Part shown: positions 1 to 7,665 of the stretch, in pieces
How the letters are laid out: each line of letters opens with the position of its first letter
How positions within the stretch are numbered: position 1 is the stretch's first letter
Assembly: GCA_016711605.1 (NCBI GenBank)
Contig: JADJSS010000042.1
Span: 1 to 39,810 of the forward strand
Direction of reading: 5' to 3'
DNA from: Saprospirales bacterium
Lineage (GTDB): Bacteria > Bacteroidota > Bacteroidia > Chitinophagales > JADIYW01
DNA length: 39,810 nt
Notes under the pieces: generated by a model
What the model saw: only the letters and a program-made list of their open reading frames with translations
Databases searched by the model: none
Told to the model about the DNA's origin: nothing
Position numbers and translations under genes: made by a program

Positions 1-1
1 T

Positions 2-469
2 TTATTTTCCTCTTATATCAAAACTACCATTTACAGATTTTAATGAATTTAAGCCATTAAGATTTATTAGTAAAGGATTATCCAAAATGCTTAAATAATA
101 CGCATAAGTTAAATTATTCAACCCATTTAAAGTTATTAAAGACGTATTATTTTCAATTGTTAAATTTTCAGCAGAGTCTATTCTATTTAAGCCATTCAGA
201 TTTAAGAGTAACGGATTATCCTGAATCGACAACATACCGTAAATGTGCGTCAATGCACTTAGACCATTTAAATTTGTAATATTATTTCCTGAAACAATTA
301 AATCTCCATATACCATTGTACAACCTGAATAATTAATTGGGAAAGAATCTACCTCTGTTTGACGGCTTAATGTTACGCGTGTGAGTCCAGCAATACAACC
401 TCCTGCCCATACATTACCATTTAGCAAAAACAACCATGAAAACACTATAAACCTAAACATTATTTTCAA
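2..469 (-). CDS. Secreted leucine-rich-repeat-like (receptor L-type) protein, probably truncated by a frameshift
   Basis: The 155-residue product starts with a clear signal peptide (hydrophobic residues about 5-20, ending NVWA before GGC). It continues with imperfect repeats of about 24 residues built on the pattern LxI-x-D/N-N-x-x-L-x-x-LNGL, seen at SIQDN, TIENN and SILDN. Such repeats form a solenoid on exported Bacteroidota surface proteins. The next unit begins DIRG and then stops as K-stop, exactly where N is expected. Removing one A from the A4 run at positions 5-8 (read on the minus strand) would give DIRGNK and continue the repeat out of the window. I therefore think the visible stop is a frameshift or sequencing error and the real protein is longer, probably with a T9SS tail. 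No partner or function can be assigned. Confidence 0.6.
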   Translation of the reverse strand: MKIMFRFIVFSWLFLLNGNVWAGGCIAGLTRVTLSRQTEVDSFPINYSGCTMVYGDLIVSGNNITNLNGLSALTHIYGMLSIQDNPLLLNLNGLNRIDSAENLTIENNTSLITLNGLNNLTYAYYLSILDNPLLINLNGLNSLKSVNGSFDIRGK

Positions 470-578
470 TTAATTCAATTTATATATTACCAAGATAATC
501 TGTTTTTTTGAATAAAAATAATTGCATGAATATTTTTTTGAGTCATTTTAAATGAATTGTTCAGATTTAATTGAAGAC

Positions 579-1184
579 TTAATTCACCTTTCCTCTAATT
601 CTACTCAAATTTTCAATCGTCATACCTAAGTAAGAAGCAATAACGCCAAGTGGTGCGCGTTTTACAATTTCAATTTTATTTTCGAATAAATATTGATACC
701 GCTCTGATGAATTGCTGAATTTTAAACGATAACTTCTCATCGCCAACGAATTATAATGATGCTCTGCTATCATTCGTCCAATGCGTTCCATGATTGGAAA
801 TGTATTGTATAAGGTTTGTAAATCATCATAATGTATGGCTAACAAAACACTGTCTTCTAACAATTCAACTGTTTCTAAAGATGCCGTTCTGGAAATGAAA
901 CTGGAAAATGAAACCAACAACTCACCTTCTAAAACGATATCGTTTGTCAACTCTTTATCGTCTTCTTCAAAAAAATTGCGCGCCAATCCTTTCTCCATAA
1001 AATATAAATAATTACAAATGTTTCCTTTCTTTACTAAAATATGCTTTTTAGGATATTCCATTTTTCGTACAACTTGTTCAAAGGAATCTATTAAATCAGT
1101 TGGCAATTCACCAAACTGCTGTAAAAATGAAAGGAATGAAATTTGGGTTGTTTTCTGCAATTTATTTATTTTGATTATTATCAA
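579..1184 (-). CDS. Crp/Fnr family transcriptional regulator
   Basis: The 201-residue protein has an N-terminal cyclic-nucleotide-binding-like beta barrel (about residues 25-145; note ILVKKGN and YFMEKGLARNFF) and a C-terminal helix-turn-helix (about 177-197, APLGVIASYLGMTIENLSRIR). This is the usual length and layout of the short Bacteroidota Crp-like regulators. The motif SRTAS sits where cAMP-binding members carry their phosphate cassette but is not a clean match, so the ligand is unknown. The gene is divergent from the aminotransferase-kinase-aldolase set, sharing a 141-bp intergenic region with it, so it is a reasonable candidate regulator of that set. This link is inferred from position only. 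Confidence 0.85.
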   Translation of the reverse strand: MIIIKINKLQKTTQISFLSFLQQFGELPTDLIDSFEQVVRKMEYPKKHILVKKGNICNYLYFMEKGLARNFFEEDDKELTNDIVLEGELLVSFSSFISRTASLETVELLEDSVLLAIHYDDLQTLYNTFPIMERIGRMIAEHHYNSLAMRSYRLKFSNSSERYQYLFENKIEIVKRAPLGVIASYLGMTIENLSRIRGKVN

Positions 1185-1286
1185 AAAATTGTGTTCATTA
1201 AAAGAGCAACTTTGTATCTTAGTTTTTATAAAGATAAATAATGAACATTACGAATTAAAATAAATTGTAAAATAAATACAACGCAC

Positions 1287-1304
1287 CTTTGCGTGCTTTG
1301 CGTG
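1287..1304. repeat. Tandem 9-mer CTTTGCGTG x2 just upstream of the aminotransferase
   Basis: Two perfect copies of CTTTGCGTG abut 22 bp before the aminotransferase ATG. The sequence is more GC-rich than the surrounding A/T-rich leader. Related short phrase repeats precede two other genes of the same set (4464-4478 and 5079-5141). Confidence 0.7.
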
Positions 1305-1325
1305 AAATAAAAAAATAAAAAAAAC

Positions 1326-2777
1326 ATGAGCCAAACCGGATTTTCCATCAGCAACTACCACGATATAAAACCAATCTATAAAAAATTAGATCATTTGGTT
1401 TCTTTGCCATTGCAACACATCGAACCTAAAGCAATGGAAAACTATTTGGATTATTACAAAACCAAATGCACCAAATCGAGAGCTATTTACGAAAATGCGC
1501 AGCAATATATTCCAGGTGGTGTGCAGCATAATTTAGCGTTCAATTATCCATTTCCATTAGCATTTACAAAAGCCGAAGGTGCCTATTTATATGATGCAGA
1601 TGGCAACAAATACATCGACTTTTTACAAGCTGGTGGTCCAACGGTTTTAGGTAGCAACTATCCATCTGTCAAAGAAAAAGCAATTGAATTAATTAATGAA
1701 TGTGGTCCATCAACTGGCTTGCTACACGAATACGAATACAAATTAGCAGAATTGATTTGCAAAAATATTCCATCTGTGGAACGCTTCAGAATGTTAGGTT
1801 CAGGAACGGAAGCGGTCATGGGTGCTTTACGTTTGGCGCGTATCAAAACTGGCAAATCAAAGATTATAAAAATTGGTGGTGCTTATCATGGCTGGAGCGA
1901 TCAAATGATTTACGATTTACGCATTCCTGGAACGAAATTTTTTGATGCCAAAGGTATTCCGTTTATGATGCACTGGCACACACAAGCTGTGCCACCAAAC
2001 GACATTGATGCTTTGGAAAGTAAACTAAAATGGAATAGATTGCGTGGGTGGCACAGCAGCCGTTATTTTGGAACCACTGGACCAGAAAGTGGAACGTATC
2101 CTGTTTATAAAGAGTTTGCACAACAAGCGAGAGATTTATGTGATAAATATGGAACGCTTTTAATCTTTGATGAAGTCGTAACAGCCTTTCGTGTTGGCAT
2201 GAGTGGCGCACAAGGATATTTTAATGTAAAACCAGATTTAACTATCTTTGGAAAAGTGGTGGCTGGTGGCTATCCATCTGCTGGTGGCATTGGTGGCAAA
2301 GCAGAATATATGGATGGCTTAGCTGCTGGTTTGCAAGGTGGCAAAAAAGTAAAAGTTGGTGGAACGATGGCAGCAAATCCGTTGAGTTGCTGTGCTGGTT
2401 ATCATACTTTATTAGAAATAGAAAGAACCAATGCTTGCGAAAAAGCTGGAAAAGCTGGCGACAGAATAACACTTGGTTTAAATCATTTAATAGATAAATA
2501 TGGATTGCCATTTGTGGCGTTTAATCAAGGTTCTATTTGCCATTTAGAAGCAGCTGGAACTTTGTATGTAAAAATTAAACTGTTAAAAATAAAATCGGTG
2601 TTGGCAGAAATTAATGAACGAAAAAAATTAATGGAAGAATATGGAGCTGCCTACATGGCAGAAGGAATCGTAACTTTAGCAGGAAGCCGTTTGTATTGCA
2701 GTATGGCAGATACCGATGAGGTGATTGATGATGCTTTAAATAGATTTGAGAACGTGTTTAAAAATGTAAAAAAATAA
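1326..2777 (+). CDS. Class III PLP aminotransferase (glutamate-1-semialdehyde aminomutase-like)
   Basis: The 483-residue protein is a fold-type I PLP enzyme of the HemL-like class III group. Visible hallmarks are IPGGVQH near residue 60, GSGTEAVMGALRLAR around 158-172, the PLP-ring aspartate in IFDEV (D282) and the Schiff-base lysine in FGKVVAGGYP (K310). It is about 50 residues longer than HemL because of an N-terminal extension, so it is probably a substrate-specific aminotransferase rather than the haem enzyme. Residues 242-251 (WHSSRYFGTT) do not fit the family. Dropping one G at 2046-2048 and adding one G at 2079-2080 would restore GTAAVILEPLGPESG, the canonical motif, so the segment carries two compensating indels. 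The stop codon abuts the kinase ATG, implying translational coupling. Substrate unknown. Confidence 0.85.
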   Translation: MSQTGFSISNYHDIKPIYKKLDHLVSLPLQHIEPKAMENYLDYYKTKCTKSRAIYENAQQYIPGGVQHNLAFNYPFPLAFTKAEGAYLYDADGNKYIDFLQAGGPTVLGSNYPSVKEKAIELINECGPSTGLLHEYEYKLAELICKNIPSVERFRMLGSGTEAVMGALRLARIKTGKSKIIKIGGAYHGWSDQMIYDLRIPGTKFFDAKGIPFMMHWHTQAVPPNDIDALESKLKWNRLRGWHSSRYFGTTGPESGTYPVYKEFAQQARDLCDKYGTLLIFDEVVTAFRVGMSGAQGYFNVKPDLTIFGKVVAGGYPSAGGIGGKAEYMDGLAAGLQGGKKVKVGGTMAANPLSCCAGYHTLLEIERTNACEKAGKAGDRITLGLNHLIDKYGLPFVAFNQGSICHLEAAGTLYVKIKLLKIKSVLAEINERKKLMEEYGAAYMAEGIVTLAGSRLYCSMADTDEVIDDALNRFENVFKNVKK

Positions 2778-4307
2778 ATGGACTATTTTTTAGCTTATGA
2801 TGTTGGCACCAGTAGTGTGAAATCTATTCTAATAGATACTAACGGCAATGTATTGGCGACAGCAATAGAAGAATATCCATTATTTACTCCAAATCCAGGT
2901 TGGGTAGAACAAGAACCTTTAGATTACTGGAATGCGATCTGCAAAGCAACTAACAAGATTATTCAATCAACCACAATTTCAAAAGAAGACATAAAAGGCA
3001 TAGCTTTTTCTACACAAGCAATGGGTGTGATTCCTGTAGATAAAAATGGTACTGTATTAAATAGAAATATTTCCTGGGTAGACGGAAGAGCCGAAGAACA
3101 AGCAGTAAAAGCCATGAATTATTTCGGTGGCAAACGAATGTTCAAATTAATTGCAGGTACCGAATTAACTGGCAAAGATGTGATTCCAAAAATTATTTGG
3201 TTGAAAGATAAACATCCTGAAATTTACAACAACACCTATAAAATTTTAGATGTAAACGGTTATCTGAAATATAAATGCACTGGAAAAATGGTAGCAGAAT
3301 GGTCAGGTGCCTGCTCGTATGCGTTTGATGTAAAAAAGAAAGATTGGGAACGTTTATTTTTTAAGTTGTGTAAAATTGATTTAAATAAATTACCAGATTT
3401 AGTGCGTTCTATTGATTTAGTTGGAACACTTACCAAAGAAGCAGCAGAACAATTGGGTTTGTCAATAAATACTGGTGTTTATGGCGGTTGCGATGACACT
3501 CAGAGTGCTGCAATTGGCACTACCGCAATTGGCGAAGGCGAAGCGCATATTTATGTAGGCACTTCTGCTTGGGTTGGTGTATCTACGGCAAAAAATTTAA
3601 AATTTAAAAATGCTACCTTTTGTTTACAAAGTGCGGATCCAACTAAAAACATTGTAGTTGGTATCACAGAATCTGCTGGTATTAACACGCAATGGTTAGT
3701 GAATACGTATTATCAAAAAGAAAAGGAAACACTATCTGAACAGGATTTATTTTCAATAATAGAAGCAGAAATTAACGCAACAAATCCTGGTGCTGATTAC
3801 TTAATTATGACACCTTGGTTTTTAGGTGAACGTTGTCCGGTAAGTACCACTACCACACGTTCTACTTTATTTAATCTAACACACCAACATACACGCGCGC
3901 ACATTGCACGTGCCAATTTTGAAGGTATTGCATATAACTTACGTTGGACCATCAACAATCTGGAAAAAGATTACGGATTTAAGTTTGATACATTGAAGAT
4001 TACAGGTGGTGGCAGCAAAAATAAATCCTGGATGCAATTGATAGCTGATGTTACCAATCGGAAAATCATTACCACTTCACAACCAGTAAATGCTGGTGCT
4101 TTCGGTGCTGCTATGTGTGCCATGGTAGGCGCTGGTGCACTAAAAGATTTTTCAGAAATTAATAAATTGATACAAAATGTAGATACGTTTATTCCAAATC
4201 CAAATCACAACAAAATATATAATGAACTTTTTGCAACATATCAAAGCGTATTTCATCAGCTCAATAAAACCTACCAAACCATTAATAAAACAAGATTCGA
4301 ATTATAA
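2778..4307 (+). CDS. FGGY-family carbohydrate kinase (xylulokinase-like)
   Basis: The 509-residue protein has the two-domain FGGY sugar kinase layout at normal family length. The N-terminal phosphate loop is YDVGTSSVK (D8), followed by PGWVEQEP and by WVDGRAEEQ. The catalytic-base region is GGCDDTQSAAIG (D239/D240), and the adenosine-binding motif GGGSKNKSWMQ begins at residue 410, with NAGAFGAAM after it. Such enzymes phosphorylate a free ketose, deoxysugar or polyol in the cytoplasm using ATP. It starts at the base after the aminotransferase stop and is followed, after 187 bp, by a class II aldolase, so its phosphorylated product is probably the aldolase substrate. The exact sugar cannot be read from sequence. 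Confidence 0.9.
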   Translation: MDYFLAYDVGTSSVKSILIDTNGNVLATAIEEYPLFTPNPGWVEQEPLDYWNAICKATNKIIQSTTISKEDIKGIAFSTQAMGVIPVDKNGTVLNRNISWVDGRAEEQAVKAMNYFGGKRMFKLIAGTELTGKDVIPKIIWLKDKHPEIYNNTYKILDVNGYLKYKCTGKMVAEWSGACSYAFDVKKKDWERLFFKLCKIDLNKLPDLVRSIDLVGTLTKEAAEQLGLSINTGVYGGCDDTQSAAIGTTAIGEGEAHIYVGTSAWVGVSTAKNLKFKNATFCLQSADPTKNIVVGITESAGINTQWLVNTYYQKEKETLSEQDLFSIIEAEINATNPGADYLIMTPWFLGERCPVSTTTTRSTLFNLTHQHTRAHIARANFEGIAYNLRWTINNLEKDYGFKFDTLKITGGGSKNKSWMQLIADVTNRKIITTSQPVNAGAFGAAMCAMVGAGALKDFSEINKLIQNVDTFIPNPNHNKIYNELFATYQSVFHQLNKTYQTINKTRFEL

Positions 4308-4386
4308 TTTAAAACACATAGAAAAATAGCAAAGTAGAAAATATAAAGAGAAAATTTTTTAGGAAATAAAGATTCATCAAAGATGA

Positions 4387-4402
4387 TTCCGAAATTTCGG
4401 AA
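4387..4402. promoter_or_regulatory. Perfect 16-bp palindrome between kinase and aldolase
   Basis: TTCCGAAATTTCGGAA is a perfect inverted repeat without spacer in the 187-bp gap between the kinase and aldolase genes. It is short for a terminator and has no T tract. It could be an operator for a dimeric regulator (the divergent Crp/Fnr protein is one candidate) or a small dispersed repeat. No second copy was noticed in the window. Confidence 0.4.
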
Positions 4403-4463
4403 CTATTGTGTAACTAATTTATCTGATTATTAACTACAAACCGTTTTGCTTTAAAAAATTAAA

Positions 4464-4478
4464 CTATGTGCCTATGTG
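4464..4478. repeat. Direct repeat CTATGTG x2 upstream of the aldolase
   Basis: CTATGTG occurs twice with a 1-bp spacer (4464-4470 and 4472-4478), ending 16 bp before the aldolase ATG. It is the second of three phrase-like short repeats placed directly before genes of this set. Confidence 0.6.
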
Positions 4479-4494
4479 GTTAAATAAATAGAAT

Positions 4495-5073
4495 ATGGAA
4501 ATTCAGGAAGCAAAAGTAAAAGTATGTGAAGCAGGTAAACTGCTTTTAAAAGAAGGTTTAGTGGCTCGAACTTGGGGCAACGTAAGCATTAAAATAAATG
4601 ATACACAAATGGTGATTACACCAAGCGGTAGAAAATATGATGAACTAACACCAAATGAAATGGTATTGGTAGATATTTATACTTTAAAATATGAAGGCAA
4701 CCTAAAACCATCATCAGAATTGAAGTTGCATTGTGAAGTGTATAAAACGCGACCGCATATAAACGCAGTCATACACACACATCAATTATTTGCTTCTATT
4801 GTTGCAGCAGCGCAAAAAGATGTTGTTGTTTTAAATGAAGAACATCAAAAAATATTAGGTGCTAAAATTATAAAAGCTGCGCCTTATGCTTTGCCTAATA
4901 CAAAAAAAATTACCGTAGAAACAGCAAAAGCCATTGAGCAATCGAATGCTGCTGTAATGTCGAATCATGGTGTGGTTTGTATTGGAAATGATCTTGAAGC
5001 CACTTTTGAAGTAGCACGAACTTTAGAAAAAGCTTGTGAATTATTTATTGAATCCAAAAAGAAAACTGCATAA
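4495..5073 (+). CDS. Class II (zinc) aldolase/adducin family protein, FucA/AraD-like
   Basis: The 192-residue protein is a compact class II aldolase. It shows WGNVS (27-31) and TPSG (42-45) for phosphate binding, the catalytic glutamate region PSSELKLH (E75), the zinc pair HTH (H94, H96) and the third zinc ligand in SNHG (H158). Enzymes of this family cleave a ketose or deoxyketose phosphate to dihydroxyacetone phosphate plus an aldehyde, or epimerise pentulose phosphates through the same retro-aldol step. All catalytic residues are present, so it should be active. It lies downstream of an FGGY kinase and upstream of a catalytically dead homologue, which suggests a kinase-then-aldolase pathway. 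Fuculose-, rhamnulose- or ribulose-type substrates cannot be distinguished here. Confidence 0.88.
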   Translation: MEIQEAKVKVCEAGKLLLKEGLVARTWGNVSIKINDTQMVITPSGRKYDELTPNEMVLVDIYTLKYEGNLKPSSELKLHCEVYKTRPHINAVIHTHQLFASIVAAAQKDVVVLNEEHQKILGAKIIKAAPYALPNTKKITVETAKAIEQSNAAVMSNHGVVCIGNDLEATFEVARTLEKACELFIESKKKTA

Positions 5074-5078
5074 AATAT

Positions 5079-5141
5079 CACAGAGAAACACAAAGAAAAC
5101 ACAGAGTACACTGTGAAAGCTCAGTGAAACTAAGTGATAAA
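5079..5141. repeat. Degenerate CACAGAG / CTCAGTG phrase repeats before the second aldolase-like gene
   Basis: CACAGAG occurs at 5079-5085 and 5100-5106, with CACAAAG between, then ACTGTG, CTCAGTG and CTAAGTG. The array fills most of the 79-bp gap before the next ATG and ends 12 bp from it. It resembles the repeats at 1287 and 4464 in style but not in sequence. Confidence 0.55.
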
Positions 5142-5152
5142 TAAAAAAAGCT

Positions 5153-5752
5153 ATGAACAAACAAGAAGCTATACAATTACTATTAAATGCTGCTGATTTC
5201 TTTGAGCAACAAAGCGCTGCTTATAAAAGTTGGGGAAAAGTTGACGTGCTGCAAATAGCCATGCGATTAGAAAATAATGAAATCATCACAACAGCAAAAA
5301 ACAAAGCACTTTCATTACTTACAGCAGAAGACATTGTTGTGGCAGACTATGATTCTATCCTTTCTAAAATCTTTTCAAAAAGAAAAAAAGTGCAGGTGAT
5401 TTTAATTACACAACAAGAATTTGCATCACAAGTAAAAGAAGAAATTCCACCAATATTAGACGACCAGGCGCAACTGTTAGGCGTTACTGTTCGTGTTGCA
5501 AAAAATGATGACGATATTATTCATTCATTGAGCGGAAGGTTTGCATCTATTTTATTAAATGGAAATAGTATTTGCTTAGGCAATAGTATAGATGATGCAT
5601 ATGTTGCTGCACAATTATTAGAAAAAACATCCAAAGCATTTATAGAAGCTAAATACTTAGGTGGCGCTAAATCTATAAATAAAATAGAAGCATGGTTGAT
5701 GCAACAATTTTATCAATTCAAATATTCTAAAGAAGCGAAGAAAAACAGATAA
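5153..5752 (+). CDS. Class II aldolase-fold pseudoenzyme (zinc ligands lost)
   Basis: The 199-residue protein aligns along its length with the neighbouring aldolase: SWGKVDV matches TWGNVSI, ILITQQEFAS matches VIHTHQLFAS, and LLNGNSICLGNSIDDAYVAA matches MSNHGVVCIGNDLEATFEVA. At the active site every metal ligand is replaced: HTH becomes I85-T-Q87, NHG becomes N-G137-N, and the SSE glutamate region becomes YDSIL. The ITPSG phosphate motif is ITTAK. The reading frame is intact, so it is conserved as a protein and not a dead gene. Since class II aldolases are tetramers with active sites at subunit interfaces, it may form a hetero-oligomer with the active copy or act as a ligand sensor; both ideas are inference. 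It ends 5 bp from the convergent aspartokinase gene. Confidence 0.75.
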   Translation: MNKQEAIQLLLNAADFFEQQSAAYKSWGKVDVLQIAMRLENNEIITTAKNKALSLLTAEDIVVADYDSILSKIFSKRKKVQVILITQQEFASQVKEEIPPILDDQAQLLGVTVRVAKNDDDIIHSLSGRFASILLNGNSICLGNSIDDAYVAAQLLEKTSKAFIEAKYLGGAKSINKIEAWLMQQFYQFKYSKEAKKNR

Positions 5753-5757
5753 AACAA

Positions 5758-7011
5758 TTACACCAATAAACCTTGATAAGTACTTGGTCTGCGTTGTTCT
5801 AATATCGCATTTTTATCGCCTTTGTGTTTATTGATTAAATCAAAATTAGTATAATGGCGAATCGTTAAAATGGATAAATTTTCTTCAATTACAAAGTCAA
5901 ATTTATCTTGTAAATCAGCTTTAATTTTCTCAATTTTTTCAGGAATATTGTCAACAACTGCTTCAAACGAAATTGCGCCTTGTTGCATCATATTCAATTT
6001 TAAGTTTGCTTTAGAAAATGAGTTAAATATAGTGGCAACTACATCGTCTTCTACAAAAGAAAAATCTTTGGTATGTAAAGTAATCAATGCTTGACTGTTT
6101 TTTACAATTCTAATTGGTGGTAAGTTGTTATCGTTTCCACCAACTTTAGTTCCTTTGCCTTCCGGATTAATAAACGATTTTACCAGCAACGGAATATTTT
6201 TATTTTGCAATGGTTTTATCGTTTTAGGATGAATAACGGTAGCGCCATAAAATGTCATTTCAACTGCTTCATTAAAAGAAATTTCATCCATAAAAACAGC
6301 ATCATCAAAAACGCGTGGATCGCCATTCATCACACCAGGCACATCTTTCCAGATAGTTTGATTTTCTGCATCCAACATGTTCGCAAAAATAGCTGCTGTA
6401 TAATCTGAACCTTCACGACCTAATGTTGTAGTGCAATTTTCAGCCGTACAGCCAATAAAACCTTGTGTTACAGCGATACTGTCTTTTGTTAATGGTTTTA
6501 CAACAGTATTCATTAACGCTTGTGTTTTTGTCCAATCAACTATTGCTTCACGATAAGTATCATCTGTTTTCATCACATCACGCACATCTAACCAAGTGTT
6601 TGCCACACCAACTTCATTTAAATAAGCGCTTAAAATAACAGAAGATATTAATTCACCTTGCGATACAATCTGATCATAAACATAATTGTAACTTTCTTTT
6701 CTATCTTCTTCTAATTGCCAATCAATTTCTGCGTAAATATTCTGTAGTTTATCAAAAACAACATGATTTTCATTTCCAAACAAATCTTTACAAATTGTAT
6801 GATGATTGTTTTTTACGATATCAAATTTAGCTTTAGCATCTTCATTTTTAAAATAAGCGTGTATTACTTCTTCTAAAGCGTTGGTTGTTTTTCCTGTTGC
6901 AGAAACTACCACTACTAAATTCTTTTCGCCATATTTTTCAATAATAGACGCTACATTTTTTATTCCATTTGCATCTTTCACAGACGCACCACCAAATTTA
7001 AATACTTTCAT
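5758..7011 (-). CDS. Aspartokinase (monofunctional)
   Basis: The 417-residue protein catalyses the ATP-dependent phosphorylation of L-aspartate, the first step to lysine, threonine and methionine. Evidence is the N-terminal KFGGASVKDA nucleotide/aspartate motif (residues 5-14), VVVVSATGKTTN, the central TLGREGSDYTAA motif typical of aspartokinases, and a C-terminal regulatory region beginning about ITLHTKDFSF that resembles ACT domains. It is shorter than bifunctional ThrA (about 820 residues), so no homoserine dehydrogenase is fused. It lies 32 bp downstream of the GNAT gene on the same strand and probably shares its transcript. The sequence does not show which end product inhibits it. Confidence 0.93.
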   Translation of the reverse strand: MKVFKFGGASVKDANGIKNVASIIEKYGEKNLVVVVSATGKTTNALEEVIHAYFKNEDAKAKFDIVKNNHHTICKDLFGNENHVVFDKLQNIYAEIDWQLEEDRKESYNYVYDQIVSQGELISSVILSAYLNEVGVANTWLDVRDVMKTDDTYREAIVDWTKTQALMNTVVKPLTKDSIAVTQGFIGCTAENCTTTLGREGSDYTAAIFANMLDAENQTIWKDVPGVMNGDPRVFDDAVFMDEISFNEAVEMTFYGATVIHPKTIKPLQNKNIPLLVKSFINPEGKGTKVGGNDNNLPPIRIVKNSQALITLHTKDFSFVEDDVVATIFNSFSKANLKLNMMQQGAISFEAVVDNIPEKIEKIKADLQDKFDFVIEENLSILTIRHYTNFDLINKHKGDKNAILEQRRPSTYQGLLV

Positions 7012-7043
7012 CGTATGTTATATGTTAATGTTATTCGTAATAA

Positions 7044-7505
7044 TTAAATATTTTCTAGTTTTACGGTAATCCATGTTGCATCAAATGTTACAGGATATTT
7101 TTTATAAAAGTTGATCGCATTTTCATTCCAATCTAATACTTGCCAACGCACTTGTTTTATTTTTTCATCTTCTTTGGCAATCGAAATCAATTCATCCATC
7201 AAACGCTTACCAATTCCATGTTTTCGATGTGTTTCTTTTACGACTAAATCATCTAAATAAATCATCGAACCTTTCCAGGTAGAATAACCATAATAATACA
7301 AAGCAATTCCAACAATAGTTCCATTTTCATCAGCAACAATTACATGATATCTTGGATTTTTACAGGTACCTTCTTCTACAAATTTTTTTAGTGGATTAGT
7401 TGGTTCATTGGGTTCATTTTCAAAAATAGCCAATTCCTTAATTAATCCATACACCTGAACTAAATCAGCCGTTTCTGCTTTTCGTATGACAATATTATTT
7501 TTCAT
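7044..7505 (-). CDS. GNAT family N-acetyltransferase (diamine acetyltransferase-like)
   Basis: The 153-residue protein is a single GNAT domain. The acetyl-CoA-binding motif A is DLVVKETHRKHGIGKRLM (R/Q-x-x-G-x-G/A type, about residues 88-105), followed by the beta-5/alpha-4 part RWQVLDWNENAINFYKKY. The N-terminal IRKAETADLVQVYGLIKELA and the spacing resemble spermidine/diamine acetyltransferases (SSAT-like), but the substrate is not certain. It is the first gene of a two-gene transcript with aspartokinase. The pairing looks like housekeeping and does not reveal a pathway. Confidence 0.85.
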   Translation of the reverse strand: MKNNIVIRKAETADLVQVYGLIKELAIFENEPNEPTNPLKKFVEEGTCKNPRYHVIVADENGTIVGIALYYYGYSTWKGSMIYLDDLVVKETHRKHGIGKRLMDELISIAKEDEKIKQVRWQVLDWNENAINFYKKYPVTFDATWITVKLENI

Positions 7506-7640
7506 AAAATTGAACTACTAAAATAGACAAATTGTATTTGGTAAGTAAACAAGAACTATTAAGTAAAAATTAAAATGTGTTTTTGGAATTAGATTAGATT
7601 GAAACGACAAATGATAAACAGTAATGCACACGATTTTTTT

Positions 7641-7648
7641 TATCTTTG
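7641..7648 (+). promoter_or_regulatory. Bacteroidota -7 element (TATCTTTG) upstream of fbp
   Basis: TATCTTTG fits the TAnnTTTG consensus of the Bacteroidota housekeeping sigma factor and lies 17 bp before the fbp ATG. No good TTTG -33 box was seen at the usual distance, so the assignment rests on one element. Confidence 0.5.
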
Positions 7649-7665
7649 TTGCATAAATTAAAAAA

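Noticed and set aside
1018..1263. 81-codon plus-strand open frame over the Crp/Fnr gene
   Set aside because: It is antisense to a well-supported regulator, has no recognisable domain and looks like a shadow frame.
2242..2511. Minus-strand open frame inside the aminotransferase gene
   Set aside because: Shadow of the real gene, with biased composition and no homologous features.
1326..2777. Calling the aminotransferase hemL
   Set aside because: It has a 50-residue N-terminal extension and sits with a sugar kinase and aldolase, not with haem genes; only family-level assignment is justified.
1287..5141. CRISPR array from the short repeats before the aldolase-set genes
   Set aside because: Repeats are 7-9 bp, unlike each other and without regular spacers; no cas genes are present.
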